Positions 28,633 through 38,169 of a stretch of 64,000 bases of DNA are shown here, piece after piece (within the stretch, counting starts at the first letter, position 1; the number at the start of each line of letters is the position of its first letter). The stretch comes from Pseudoalteromonas neustonica (GTDB lineage Bacteria > Pseudomonadota > Gammaproteobacteria > Enterobacterales > Alteromonadaceae): contig NZ_BDDS01000007.1 of NCBI RefSeq assembly GCF_001653135.1, positions 124,001-188,000 of the forward strand, written 5' to 3'. The notes below the pieces were generated by a model. That model ran no database searches and was not told where the DNA came from. It was given only the letters and a program-made list of their open reading frames with translations. The translations under genes and the position numbers were made by a program.

Positions 28633-29850
28633 ATGAAGTTACCGATTTATTTAGATTACGCAGCAACCACGCCAGTTGACGAGCGTGTTGCAAAAGAAAT
28701 GATGCAATGCCTAACAATGGACGGCAATTTTGGTAACCCTGCATCACGTTCACACCGTTTTGGTTGGCAAGCTGAAGAAGCGATCGATCAAGCACGTACT
28801 GATATCGCAGATTTAATTAACGCAGACCCACGTGAAATCGTTTTCACATCGGGTGCGACAGAATCAAACAACCTTGCAATCAAAGGTGCAGCACAGTTTT
28901 ATAAAAAGAAAGGTAAGCATATTATTACCGCTAAAACTGAGCATAAAGCGGTTATAGATACATGTCGTGAATTAGAGCGTCAAGGTTTTGAAGTCACTTA
29001 TATGGACGTTGAAGAAAACGGCCTACTTGATCTGCAAAAACTAGCTGACACAATGCGTGATGACACCGTATTAGTGAGCATTATGCACGTTAACAACGAG
29101 CTAGGCGTAATTCAAGATATCGCAACGATTGGCGAAATGTGCCGTGAACGTAAAATTATGTTTCATGTTGATGCAGCGCAAAGTGCAGGTAAAGTATTAA
29201 TCGATATTCAACAGCTTAAAGTTGATTTCATGTCGTTCTCAGCACATAAAATGTATGGCCCTAAAGGTATTGGCGCATTATATGTACGTCGTAAACCACG
29301 TGCACGCCTTGAAGCGCAAATGCACGGTGGCGGCCATGAGCGCGGTATGCGCTCTGGAACTCTAGCGACTCACCAACTTGTTGGCATGGGTGCTGCGTTT
29401 AGAATCGCAAAACAAGATTTCGAAAAAGATTACGCCCATATCGCAGCGCTACGTAAGCGTTTGATTGATGGCATTATGGCTGATATGGAAGAAGTGTACT
29501 TCAACGGTACACCTGATCAATCAGTACCAGGAATTGTTAACATCAGCTTTAATTTTGTTGAAGGTGAATCGTTATTGATGGCTGTTAAAGATATTGCTGT
29601 ATCATCAGGTTCTGCCTGTACATCAGCAAGCTTAGAGCCTTCTTATGTATTACGTGCGCTTGGTCGTAACGATGAATTAGCACACAGCTCAATTCGTTTT
29701 AGTATTGGCCGTTTTACCACCGAAGAAGAGATTGATTATACCGTCAATTTAATGAAAAACTCTATCGGTCGCTTACGTGAGATGTCGCCTCTTTGGGAAA
29801 TGCATCAAGAAGGTGTTGATTTGGATTCAGTTGAATGGGCACATCATTAA
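28633..29850 (+). CDS. iscS: Cysteine desulfurase IscS
   Basis: PLP enzyme that takes sulfur from cysteine and passes it as persulfide to IscU and other acceptors. 405 residues of normal length. PLP lysine in [14 protein letters not shown]; catalytic Cys329 in [21 protein letters not shown]-terminus [11 protein letters not shown]. It lies 23 bases after iscR. Confidence 0.98.
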   Translation: MKLPIYLDYAATTPVDERVAKEMMQCLTMDGNFGNPASRSHRFGWQAEEAIDQARTDIADLINADPREIVFTSGATESNNLAIKGAAQFYKKKGKHIITAKTEHKAVIDTCRELERQGFEVTYMDVEENGLLDLQKLADTMRDDTVLVSIMHVNNELGVIQDIATIGEMCRERKIMFHVDAAQSAGKVLIDIQQLKVDFMSFSAHKMYGPKGIGALYVRRKPRARLEAQMHGGGHERGMRSGTLATHQLVGMGAAFRIAKQDFEKDYAHIAALRKRLIDGIMADMEEVYFNGTPDQSVPGIVNISFNFVEGESLLMAVKDIAVSSGSACTSASLEPSYVLRALGRNDELAHSSIRFSIGRFTTEEEIDYTVNLMKNSIGRLREMSPLWEMHQEGVDLDSVEWAHH

Positions 29851-29890
29851 TTGATGTGCACATCCGCTAGCAGGTAGTGAGGATAGTATT

Positions 29891-30274
29891 ATGGCGTATA
29901 GTAATAAAGTAATCGATCATGTTGAAAACCCACGTAACGTAGGTGTTTTAGACAAAAATGACCCATCAGTAGCAACGGGTATGGTTGGCGCACCAGCATG
30001 TGGTGACGTTATGAAGCTGCAAATTAAAGTATCAGCTGAGGGCGTAATTGAAGACGCTAAATTTAAAACATACGGTTGTGGTAGCGCAATAGCTTCATCA
30101 TCACTTGTAACAGAGTGGGTTAAAGGTAAGACATTAGATGAAGCATCTATGATCAAAAACACTGATATCAGTGCTGAGCTTGAATTACCACCAGTGAAAA
30201 TTCACTGTTCAATTTTAGCTGAAGATGCAATCCAAGCGGCAATTGCAGATTACAAAAGTAAACAAGCGAAGTAA
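29891..30274 (+). CDS. iscU: Iron-sulfur cluster scaffold IscU
   Basis: Scaffold on which [2Fe-2S] clusters are assembled. 127 residues. The three cluster cysteines are in GAPACGDVMKLQI, YGCGSAIASSS and KIHCSILAEDA. The HscA-binding LPPVK motif is present just before the last cysteine. Confidence 0.98.
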   Translation: MAYSNKVIDHVENPRNVGVLDKNDPSVATGMVGAPACGDVMKLQIKVSAEGVIEDAKFKTYGCGSAIASSSLVTEWVKGKTLDEASMIKNTDISAELELPPVKIHCSILAEDAIQAAIADYKSKQAK

Positions 30275-30284
30275 GAGATAAATC

Positions 30285-30608
30285 ATGGCAGTGACATTGA
30301 CAGAAGCGGCAGTAAACCGCGTAGAATCATTTTTAGCAAATCGCGGAAAAGGCCTTGGCTTACGCGTAGGCATTAAAACGACGGGCTGTTCAGGTCTTGC
30401 ATATGTTCTTGAGTTTGTAGACGAGTTATCTGATGGCGATGAAGTATTTGAATCCCAAGGGGTTAAAGTAATCGTTGATGCTAAAAGCTTAGTTTATATT
30501 GATGGTACTGAACTTGATTACACCAAAGAAGGTTTGAACGAAGGGTTTAAATTTATTAACCCAAATCAAGCTGACGAGTGTGGTTGTGGCGAAAGTTTCA
30601 CAGTATAA
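30285..30608 (+). CDS. iscA: Iron-sulfur carrier IscA
   Basis: A-type carrier of 107 residues delivering clusters to target proteins. The three conserved cysteines are in [13 protein letters not shown] and DECGCGESF. 10 bases after iscU. Confidence 0.97.
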   Translation: MAVTLTEAAVNRVESFLANRGKGLGLRVGIKTTGCSGLAYVLEFVDELSDGDEVFESQGVKVIVDAKSLVYIDGTELDYTKEGLNEGFKFINPNQADECGCGESFTV

Positions 30609-30630
30609 ACAATAAAGTGATTGTATTCTT

Positions 30631-30654
30631 AAGCCCTGCACCTGTAGGGCTTTG
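30631..30654 (+). terminator. Intra-operon hairpin iscA-hscB
   Basis: AAGCCCTGCA and TGTAGGGCTT form a strong stem, but only TTTGTTCT follows. It may attenuate or stabilise the message between iscSUA and hscBA rather than end it. Confidence 0.5.
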
Positions 30655-30702
30655 TTCTATCTGAATTTTAAGCCAATATGTTAATTTGGCATGGTTGGAA
30701 TT

Positions 30703-31230
30703 ATGCGCTATTTTGAGTTATTTGCGATACCGGTTGATTACAATGTGGATTTGGTAAAAGTCAGTAAAAATTACCTCGATCTTCAGCGTGCTGTTCACCC
30801 TGATCGTCATGCTAATGCCAGCAGCCGTGATAAGTTATTAGCTGTCCAAAATGCCGCAGAAATTAATGACGCACTACAAATTTTAAAGCATCCGGTAAAA
30901 CGTGCCGAGTACATGCTCAGTGAATTAGGTGTTGATATTCGTGCTGAGCAGCAAACACTGCAAGATCCGCTGTTTTTAATGCAGCAAATGGAATTACGCG
31001 AAGAGCTTGAAGAGTTAAGCACAAGTCACGATCCTGATACCGCGATTGCCCATTTTGAACAACAAATAAAACAACTTGATAGCCAATATAGTGCGCAGCT
31101 TGCGGAGCAACTAGCAAGTAATGATGAACAGCAATGGCAGCTTGCCGCGGATAACATTCGTAAATTAAAGTTCGTGTATAAATTGCGTGATGAATTAGAA
31201 CGTATTGAAGACAGTTTATTCGACGATTAA
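30703..31230 (+). CDS. hscB: Co-chaperone HscB
   Basis: J-domain protein of 175 residues that brings IscU to HscA and stimulates its ATPase. The J domain (residues 1-75) has the HPD motif in RAVHPDRHANAS. A C-terminal helical domain (about 85-170) binds IscU. ATG at 30703 gives the family start MRYFELF; an ATG 12 bases earlier lacks a ribosome site. Confidence 0.95.
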   Translation: MRYFELFAIPVDYNVDLVKVSKNYLDLQRAVHPDRHANASSRDKLLAVQNAAEINDALQILKHPVKRAEYMLSELGVDIRAEQQTLQDPLFLMQQMELREELEELSTSHDPDTAIAHFEQQIKQLDSQYSAQLAEQLASNDEQQWQLAADNIRKLKFVYKLRDELERIEDSLFDD

Positions 31231-31281
31231 TTATCTAACTTACTGAACCATTGGTAAGTCAAACAAGAGTTAAAGAGCATT

Positions 31282-33144
31282 ATGGCATTATTGCAGATTG
31301 CTGAGCCGGGGCAGAGCGCGGCACCACATGAACATAAGTTAGCAATAGGTATTGACCTTGGTACGACCAACTCATTAGTTGCGACAGTACAAAGTGGCGA
31401 AGCCCGTACATTAACCGATGTTAATGGCGCAGCCATGTTACCGTCTGTTGTACGTTATACCGCTGATGGTATCACAGTGGGCGAACTTGCTGCTCAAGCT
31501 GCAACACAAGACCCTGTAAATACTTTAATTTCAGTTAAGCGTTTTTTAGGTAAAACTCAAGCTGAAATAGAGCAAAGCTACGGTCAATTGCCGTATGATT
31601 TTTGTCAGCACGATGGCGCATTAGCGATTACCACCGCAGCTGGCAACATCAGCCCAATTACAGCTTCAAGCGACATACTAAAAGCATTAAAGCAACGCGC
31701 CGAAGAAAGCTTTGCAGGGCAAGATATTTTAGGTGCGGTGATCACGGTGCCAGCTTATTTTGATGATGCACAGCGCCAAAGCACCAAGGATGCCGCAGAA
31801 CTTGCTGGCATTAATGTACTGCGATTATTAAATGAACCAACAGCCGCCGCGGTTGCTTATGGTTTAGATTCTGGCCAAGAAGGCATTATCGCTGTTTATG
31901 ATTTAGGCGGCGGTACGTTTGATATTTCAATCCTGCGTTTAAACCAAGGTGTGTTTGAAGTATTAGCAACGGGTGGAGATTCAAGCCTCGGTGGCGATGA
32001 TTTTGACTCATTATTAGTCGATCACTTTAAGCGTGAAACCGGTGTGATGACATTATCTCCATCAGTGTTGCGCTTGTTCATTAATAAAGCAAAAGCCTGT
32101 AAAGAAGCGCTCAGTAAATATGCTAAGGTAAATGTTGGGCTAGAGTTTGACGATGAAAAACACATGGTTGAAGTCACTCGCGAAAAGTTTGAAGAACTCG
32201 CCATGGTACTGGTTAAAAAAACGCTTCGTTCGTGTCGCAGAGCAGTTAAAGATGCTGGCATTACAAATGATGAAGTACTGCAAGTCGTGATGGTGGGTGG
32301 TTCAACCCGTATGCCAATTGTACGCAGTCAAGTTGCCGAGTTTTTTAATAAAGAGCCACTGACTTCTATCGACCCTGATCGCGTAGTTGCACTGGGCGCG
32401 GCATTACAAGCTGATGTATTAGTAGGTAATAAGCCTGATTCAGACATGTTATTACTTGATGTATTACCATTGTCCCTAGGCTTAGAAACAATGGGTGGTT
32501 TAGTCGAAAAAATCATTCCACGTAATACCACAATACCGGTTGCTCGCGCACAAGAATTTACGACCTTTAAAGATGGTCAAACGGCGATGTCGTTACATGT
32601 ACTGCAAGGTGAGCGTGAGCTGGTTGATGATTGTCGCTCATTGGCTAAATTTAGCTTAAAAGGTATTCCACCAATGGCAGCCGGTGCTGCGCATATTCGT
32701 GTTACCTTCAAAGTAGACGCCGATGGTTTACTTAGCGTATCAGCCATGGAAAAATCAACGGGCGTACAAGCTGAAATTCAAGTTAAACCATCGTTTGGCT
32801 TGTCAGATGAGCAAGTTGCTAACATGCTTAAAGAGTCAATGACCAATGCTAAAGGTGATATGCAAGCGCGTATGCTTAAAGAGCAGCAAGTTGAAGCATT
32901 ACGTGTTATTGAAGCACTTTATGCATCATTGGCAACCGATAGCGCTTTACTTGATGAAAAAGAATTAACTAACTTGAATGCTGAAATTGCTAAACTGGTA
33001 ACAGTTCGTGAGACAGCCATCGAGCCAAATGAAATAAAAGCAGCCATTGAGAAAGTTGATAACGCCAGTAGTAAATTTGCTGAGTTAAGAATGGATGCAT
33101 CGATTAAAAAAGCACTGCAAGGGCAGTCAGTAGACAACGTTTAA
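31282..33144 (+). CDS. hscA: Hsp70-type chaperone HscA
   Basis: Specialised Hsp70 that releases clusters from IscU. 620 residues: nucleotide-binding domain ([41 protein letters not shown]), linker [14 protein letters not shown] and substrate-binding domain. 51 bases after hscB, 11 before fdx. Confidence 0.97.
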   Translation: MALLQIAEPGQSAAPHEHKLAIGIDLGTTNSLVATVQSGEARTLTDVNGAAMLPSVVRYTADGITVGELAAQAATQDPVNTLISVKRFLGKTQAEIEQSYGQLPYDFCQHDGALAITTAAGNISPITASSDILKALKQRAEESFAGQDILGAVITVPAYFDDAQRQSTKDAAELAGINVLRLLNEPTAAAVAYGLDSGQEGIIAVYDLGGGTFDISILRLNQGVFEVLATGGDSSLGGDDFDSLLVDHFKRETGVMTLSPSVLRLFINKAKACKEALSKYAKVNVGLEFDDEKHMVEVTREKFEELAMVLVKKTLRSCRRAVKDAGITNDEVLQVVMVGGSTRMPIVRSQVAEFFNKEPLTSIDPDRVVALGAALQADVLVGNKPDSDMLLLDVLPLSLGLETMGGLVEKIIPRNTTIPVARAQEFTTFKDGQTAMSLHVLQGERELVDDCRSLAKFSLKGIPPMAAGAAHIRVTFKVDADGLLSVSAMEKSTGVQAEIQVKPSFGLSDEQVANMLKESMTNAKGDMQARMLKEQQVEALRVIEALYASLATDSALLDEKELTNLNAEIAKLVTVRETAIEPNEIKAAIEKVDNASSKFAELRMDASIKKALQGQSVDNV

Positions 33145-33155
33145 AAGAGGTTAGA

Positions 33156-33494
33156 ATGCCACAAATTATTTTTCTTCCCCATCCGGAATTATGTCCTGAC
33201 GGCGCTGCAATTGATGCACCAAGTGGTGAAACAGTACTTAATGTTGCACTTAAAAACGGGATCAGTATTCCGCACGCGTGCGAAAAGTCATGTGCATGTA
33301 CCACTTGCCATTTAGTTATCCGTGAAGGGTTTGACTCACTTGATGAAAGTGACGAGCTTGAAGACGACATGCTAGATAAAGCATGGGGCTTAGAGCCTGA
33401 ATCACGCTTAGGTTGCCAAGCAATCATCCGTGATGAAGACTTAATAGTTGAAATACCAAAGTACAACCTCAATATTGTTAATGAAGATCATTGA
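33156..33494 (+). CDS. fdx: ISC-type [2Fe-2S] ferredoxin
   Basis: Electron donor in cluster assembly, 112 residues. Cluster cysteines in HACEKSCACTTCHLVIREG plus the distal one in RLGCQAIIRD. AGAGG precedes the ATG. The operon ends here; no iscX follows. Confidence 0.97.
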   Translation: MPQIIFLPHPELCPDGAAIDAPSGETVLNVALKNGISIPHACEKSCACTTCHLVIREGFDSLDESDELEDDMLDKAWGLEPESRLGCQAIIRDEDLIVEIPKYNLNIVNEDH

Positions 33495-33504
33495 TTTTGA
33501 GCTC

Positions 33505-33532
33505 AGCTATAAGCTGTAAGCCTTAAGCTGTA
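33505..33532. repeat. Degenerate heptamer array after fdx
   Basis: AGCTATA, AGCTGTA, AGCCTTA, AGCTGTA: four consecutive units of the AGC-N4 family, with no four-helix-bundle gene nearby. Confidence 0.75.
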
Positions 33533-33535
33533 TAG

Positions 33536-33569
33536 AAAACACCGCGCTCAATTTGAACGCGGTGTTTTT
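33536..33569 (+). terminator. Terminator of the isc operon
   Basis: AAAACACCGCG and CGCGGTGTTTT, an 11-bp perfect stem with an 11-base loop, then TTG. Confidence 0.85.
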
Positions 33570-33588
33570 GTTTCTAGATATGAAAAAC

Positions 33589-33617
33589 CAGCGCGAGATA
33601 AATGCCCGCCCACGGGA
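33589..33617. repeat. REP half-repeat fragment
   Basis: CCAGCGCGAGATAAATGCCC then GCCCACGGG resembles the right arm of the 100-bp repeat unit (CTGCGCGAGGTAAACTCCCG, CCTACGG). One degraded arm only. Confidence 0.5.
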
Positions 33618-33640
33618 TAGCATTGGACGGGGTGTTTAAC

Positions 33641-33668
33641 AACTTATAACTTACTACTTATAACTCAA
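33641..33668. repeat. Second degenerate heptamer array before gabD
   Basis: AACTTAT, AACTTAC, TACTTAT, AACTCAA: four 7-base units with a different core from the AGC arrays but the same period. Confidence 0.5.
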
Positions 33669-33698
33669 TTTTTATAGCTAATTACCGGAGAGATTTCT

Positions 33699-35126
33699 AT
33701 GTCACATCTACTATTTAACGACTCTTTCATTAACGGTGAATTTTACTCCACCGATAAAAACTTCAGTGTTGATGACCCCGCCACACAGCAAAGCATCATC
33801 ATGGTGAGTGACGTAGATGATATTGGGGTTCATAAAGCAATTAATACCGCTCACGATGCATTTATTAAACTCAAATTAACCAATGCAACAACGCGTAGCA
33901 ATGTGCTAATGCGTTGGTATGATCTAGTAATGCAAAATAAACAAACGCTTGCTGAGTTAATGACTAAAGAGCAAGGCAAGCCTCTAAAAGAAGCACTTGG
34001 TGAAGTTGACTACGGGGCTGCGTTTATCAAATGGTACGCTGAACAAGCTAAGCGTAGTTATGGAGATGTCATACCAGCAACAGATAATAACCACCGTTTA
34101 ACCAGCTTTAAGCAACCAGTTGGTGTAGTTGCAGGAATAACACCATGGAACTTCCCGATTGCAATGGTGACACGTAAAGTAGCACCAGCCTACGCAGCTG
34201 GTTGTAGCTTTGTTCTAAAACCTTCAGAACACACGCCTTTATGTGCACTCGCATTAGCATATTTAGCTGATCAAGCTGGTTTTGAAAAAGGTGCATTTAA
34301 TGTATTACTAAGCGAAGATGCGCCGCGTGTTGGTAAAATTCTGACTGAATCAAACATCGTGCGTAAGTTCACTTTTACCGGCTCAACCGGTGTTGGTAAG
34401 CAGTTGCTTACTCAGTGCGCCTCTACAGTCAAACGCACATCAATGGAGTTAGGCGGTAATGCACCCTTTATTATTTTTGATAATGCCGATTTAGATGAAG
34501 CTGTAACAGGTTTGATGGGCGCTAAATTTAGAAATGGCGGGCAAACCTGCGTCGCCGCTAATCGTATTTTTGTACAGCGCAGCATACTAGATCAAGTTGT
34601 CGATAAATTAGCTAAAAAAGTTGCAACATTAAAAGTGGGCAACGGCTGTGACGAAAATACCGACATTGGCCCACTTATTTACCCTAAAGCCAAACAAAAA
34701 GTGCAAGAGTTAGTGGCTGATGCAAAAGCAAAAGGCGCAATTCAAATAAGTGATGATGTGCAGCTAGTGGGTAGTTTTCAAGCGCCACTTATTTTAACTG
34801 GCGTTAATCCAAAGATGGATATTTATCACCAAGAAGTATTTGGCCCCGTAGTTAGTATTATTGTATTTGATGAAGAGGCTGAAGTGCTCGCACTTGCCAA
34901 TGATGTACCTTATGGTCTTGCCGCGTATTTTTATAGTCAAAACATCAAGCAAATTTATCGTGTAAGTGAAGCGCTGGAATACGGAATGGTCGGTATTAAC
35001 GAAGGGCTAATTTCAAACCCTGTGGCTCCATTCGGTGGTGTGAAACAGTCAGGCCTTGGGCGTGAAGGGGGGTATCAAGGGTTAGACGAATACCTCGAAG
35101 AAAAATATGTGTGCATCAAGCTCTAA
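33699..35126 (+). CDS. gabD: Succinate-semialdehyde dehydrogenase
   Basis: Aldehyde dehydrogenase of 475 residues, close in sequence pattern to E. coli GabD, which oxidises succinate semialdehyde with NADP. Motifs: GVVAGITPWNFPIAMVTRK (cofactor), FTFTGSTGVGK, catalytic Glu in MELGGNAPFI and nucleophile Cys284 in NGGQTCVAANRIF. Good CGGAGAGA ribosome site. It stands alone; no gabT neighbour, so the substrate is assigned by similarity only. Confidence 0.85.
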   Translation: MSHLLFNDSFINGEFYSTDKNFSVDDPATQQSIIMVSDVDDIGVHKAINTAHDAFIKLKLTNATTRSNVLMRWYDLVMQNKQTLAELMTKEQGKPLKEALGEVDYGAAFIKWYAEQAKRSYGDVIPATDNNHRLTSFKQPVGVVAGITPWNFPIAMVTRKVAPAYAAGCSFVLKPSEHTPLCALALAYLADQAGFEKGAFNVLLSEDAPRVGKILTESNIVRKFTFTGSTGVGKQLLTQCASTVKRTSMELGGNAPFIIFDNADLDEAVTGLMGAKFRNGGQTCVAANRIFVQRSILDQVVDKLAKKVATLKVGNGCDENTDIGPLIYPKAKQKVQELVADAKAKGAIQISDDVQLVGSFQAPLILTGVNPKMDIYHQEVFGPVVSIIVFDEEAEVLALANDVPYGLAAYFYSQNIKQIYRVSEALEYGMVGINEGLISNPVAPFGGVKQSGLGREGGYQGLDEYLEEKYVCIKL

Positions 35127-35175
35127 GCTGCAATTTACGCTATATTTTTCTGAAGAAAACCTGATTAAGTTAATT

Positions 35176-35193
35176 ATTGATAGCGCTGTCATT
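35176..35193. promoter_or_regulatory. Palindromic operator upstream of hexosaminidase
   Basis: ATTGATAGCGCTGTCATT, near-palindrome around AGCGCT. A matching sequence occurs before the permease gene at 38041. The form resembles LacI-type operators, such as those of the GlcNAc regulator NagR of Alteromonadales; no regulator gene is present here. Confidence 0.6.
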
Positions 35194-35286
35194 GCGGTTT
35201 TTATATGATGGTGTTGAATAAATAACAAAAAGAAGGGCTACGCTGGGGACAATACGTAGCCTTAAGGTTTAAACGAGGAGAGAGCA

Positions 35287-37935
35287 ATGGATTTCAAAAA
35301 GCGCGCTTTAGCCAGTCTAATCGCTGCACTGCCACTTATGGCCCAGGCCCAGTTTTCACAAAACGACGTTAATAGTTTTGCAAAAGAAACCACACTGACA
35401 TTTGCAGTGGTTGATAACTTTCACAATAAAGATGCGGGCTTTTTAGGTAAAATCATACTTAATAACCAATCTGATGTTGCACTTGCTGCAGGTGAAAGCG
35501 ATTGGCAGCTTTATATTCACTCCGTACGTAAAATAAATACTGAGCATGTTGCAGGTTTAAACATTGAACATGTGAATGGTGATTTACACCGCATAGTACC
35601 AACCAAAGACTTTAAAGGTTTGCCTGCAGGTAAAAGTTTAGAGATAGAATTTGATGCTCAAGTATGGGTTGTTGCTTATACCGACTTTATGCCGCGTGCC
35701 TTTTTTGTGTCAGGTGATCACAAACCGGCTATTTTTGCTAACACAGATAGCGAAGACATGAGCCAGTTTGTAGCTCCGTTTGAGCGTGAAAACCAACTTC
35801 GCCGTTATAACGAGCCAAAAGACCGTACAGTACTAATCACGCCAGAAGTGCGTTTTGAACGAAACCAACAAACAACTACAAAAGTATCTCAAGAAGATGC
35901 GCTAAAACGCATCATTCCAAAGCCACAAAAAGTTGAGTTTAACCGTGGTGTTGCCAAGCTGGATAATAGCTGGCAAATACGTTTTCAAGGTCAGTTAAAA
36001 AATGAAACCATGGTTTTCATGCAAGACCTACAAAATGATTATGGCTTAACCTTAAAAGCAGAGCCTGATCACATAAAAGCAAATAAAGAAAAGCTGATCA
36101 GCCTAAAGGTAAACCCACAATTAGCTAACGGTAAAAGCGAAAGCTATACCTTAGAAATTGATGACGACCGTATTGATATTGTTGGTAGTGACAATGCCGG
36201 TGTGTTTTATGCAATGCAAAGCCTGCTTAATTTATTACCAGCAAACAGCCAAGGTGCGATTGAAGTTCCGCAGCTAGAGCTTGAAGATAGTCCGCGTTAT
36301 GGCTGGCGTGGTATGCATTACGATAATGGTCGTAACTACCATGGTAAAGACGCAATGTTCAAACTTGTTGAACAAATGGCGCGTTATAAAATGAATAAAC
36401 TACACTGGCATTTTTCTGAAGATGAAGGCTGGCGTTTAGAAATTCCAGGCCTACCAGAGCTAACAGATATTGGTGGTTATCGCTGTTTTGATCTTGAAGA
36501 AAAAGAATGTCTATTAACTCAGCTAGGTACCGGGCCATTTAAATCAGGCTCAGGTAACGGCTACCTTACACGCAGCGAGTTTGTTGAACTGCTCACATTT
36601 GCCAGAGACCGTCATATTCAAATCATTCCTGAAATTGAAGGTCCAGGCCATGCGCGTGCATCGATAAAGGCAATGGAAGCGCGTTACCATAAGCTTGCCG
36701 ATGAAGCTCAAAAAGTAGCTAAAAATAATCTTATTAATAAAAAGAATACTAAAAAAGAAGCGCAGCAAGTTGATATTAGCGCCGCAACACAGTATTTGCT
36801 AAGCGATCCAAACGACACGTCAGTTTATATGACGGTGCAAAACTACAAAGATAACTCAATGAATGTGTGTATGGATTCAACTTACGCATTTTTAGATAAA
36901 GTAACCTACGAGCTACAACAAATGTACCGTGAAGCGGGGGTTCAACTTACTAACCTTCACTTTGGTGGTGATGAAGTAGGTGCGGGGTCTTGGGTAGATT
37001 CACCAATATGCCAAGCGATGTTTGCCGACCCTAACAACGGTGTTGCAGGCGCAGGTGATTTAAAGCCTTACTTTACCCAGCGCGTTGCCAAACTACTTGA
37101 AAAGCGCGGTATTTCACCAGGCGCATGGGAAGATGGGTTAATGTATGATCGCACAAACCCATTTAAGCGTGATGAATTTCCAAATAAAACCTTTACAGCA
37201 AATGTATGGGATAATATTTGGGAGTGGGGCGTAGCTGATAGAGCTTATCGCCTAGCAAATGCAGGTTACCAAGTGATTTTATCGCACGGTACACACCTAT
37301 ACTTTGATCACCCTTATGAGGCTCATCCAGAAGAGCGTGGTTACTACTGGGCAACGCGTTATACCGATACCAAAAAAGCATTTAACTATATGCCTGATGA
37401 TGTGTATGCGAATGCCGATTACACACGCACGCGTGAGCCAATTGAAAATCTAGAAGCCTTAGTTGGTCGCCCGTTACCACAACTTGAAAAACCTGAGAAT
37501 ATTTTAGGTATGCAAGGGCAGGTATGGTCAGAAACCATTCGTACTGAAGATCAAGTATTAGCGATGATCTTCCCACGTATATTGTCTGTGGCAGAACGTG
37601 CATGGCATAAAGCACCATGGGAAGGCGAAAAGGTTGATACAAAAACCCAAGAAAAAGATTGGGCGCAGTTTTCTGCCGCTGTTGGTTTGAAAGAGTTAAC
37701 AAAACTCGTAAATGCGGGTGTTAATGTGAATCTGCCAGTACCCGGTGGGATAGTGAATAACGGTAAGTTACAAGTTAATACCCCGTTTGCTTATTTACAA
37801 ACAGAATATAGTTTAGATAATGGGGCAACGTGGCTTGCGTATACAGCTCCGATCAGTGTTTCTAAAGAGCAATCTATTGCACTTAGAAGTAGCTTAAACG
37901 ATAAAAGTAAAAGTAGAATTACGTATATAAATTAA
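35287..37935 (+). CDS. Beta-N-acetylhexosaminidase (chitobiase), GH20
   Basis: Exported glycosidase of 882 residues releasing GlcNAc from chitobiose and related chains. The signal peptide ends about ALPLMAQAQ. A chitobiase N-terminal carbohydrate-binding-like domain lies at about 30-200, GH20b at about 215-330, the catalytic barrel at about 340-790 and a small beta domain at the end. The catalytic pair is Asp562-Glu563 in HFGGDEVGAGSW; substrate-site motifs RGMHYDNGRNYH and IPEIEGPGHARA are present. It shares an operator with the downstream transporter gene, implying joint control of chitin-sugar use. Confidence 0.93.
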   Translation: MDFKKRALASLIAALPLMAQAQFSQNDVNSFAKETTLTFAVVDNFHNKDAGFLGKIILNNQSDVALAAGESDWQLYIHSVRKINTEHVAGLNIEHVNGDLHRIVPTKDFKGLPAGKSLEIEFDAQVWVVAYTDFMPRAFFVSGDHKPAIFANTDSEDMSQFVAPFERENQLRRYNEPKDRTVLITPEVRFERNQQTTTKVSQEDALKRIIPKPQKVEFNRGVAKLDNSWQIRFQGQLKNETMVFMQDLQNDYGLTLKAEPDHIKANKEKLISLKVNPQLANGKSESYTLEIDDDRIDIVGSDNAGVFYAMQSLLNLLPANSQGAIEVPQLELEDSPRYGWRGMHYDNGRNYHGKDAMFKLVEQMARYKMNKLHWHFSEDEGWRLEIPGLPELTDIGGYRCFDLEEKECLLTQLGTGPFKSGSGNGYLTRSEFVELLTFARDRHIQIIPEIEGPGHARASIKAMEARYHKLADEAQKVAKNNLINKKNTKKEAQQVDISAATQYLLSDPNDTSVYMTVQNYKDNSMNVCMDSTYAFLDKVTYELQQMYREAGVQLTNLHFGGDEVGAGSWVDSPICQAMFADPNNGVAGAGDLKPYFTQRVAKLLEKRGISPGAWEDGLMYDRTNPFKRDEFPNKTFTANVWDNIWEWGVADRAYRLANAGYQVILSHGTHLYFDHPYEAHPEERGYYWATRYTDTKKAFNYMPDDVYANADYTRTREPIENLEALVGRPLPQLEKPENILGMQGQVWSETIRTEDQVLAMIFPRILSVAERAWHKAPWEGEKVDTKTQEKDWAQFSAAVGLKELTKLVNAGVNVNLPVPGGIVNNGKLQVNTPFAYLQTEYSLDNGATWLAYTAPISVSKEQSIALRSSLNDKSKSRITYIN

Positions 37936-37960
37936 TGTTTTAGTAATAAATATGTATTTG

Positions 37961-37984
37961 AAAGGGCCGCAAGGCCCTTTTTTT
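37961..37984 (+). terminator. Terminator after hexosaminidase
   Basis: AAAGGGCC-GCAA-GGCCCTTTTTTT. Confidence 0.93.
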
Positions 37985-38040
37985 GTATGCTTGTAAAGTA
38001 AATAGTTACTAGTAATATGGCTACAATTGACGTAATGTTT

Positions 38041-38058
38041 TATGGCAGCGCTGTCATT
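38041..38058. promoter_or_regulatory. Palindromic operator upstream of sugar permease
   Basis: TATGGCAGCGCTGTCATT shares GCGCTGTCATT and the palindromic layout with 35176-35193. It lies 112 bases before the chosen permease start, which argues against translating this stretch. Confidence 0.6.
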
Positions 38059-38169
38059 TTTGTTGCGATAATGTTATTTTTATCTCGCAAAAGTGTTATA
38101 CAATACAGCAACGCTAATCGTCGAATTAAGTTAATAATTATAACGATAGATCGCAACAAGAAGATGTTA

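Noticed and set aside
38017..38169. N-terminal extension of the sugar permease
   Set aside because: It covers the shared operator, and the family N-terminus begins near the ATG at 38170.
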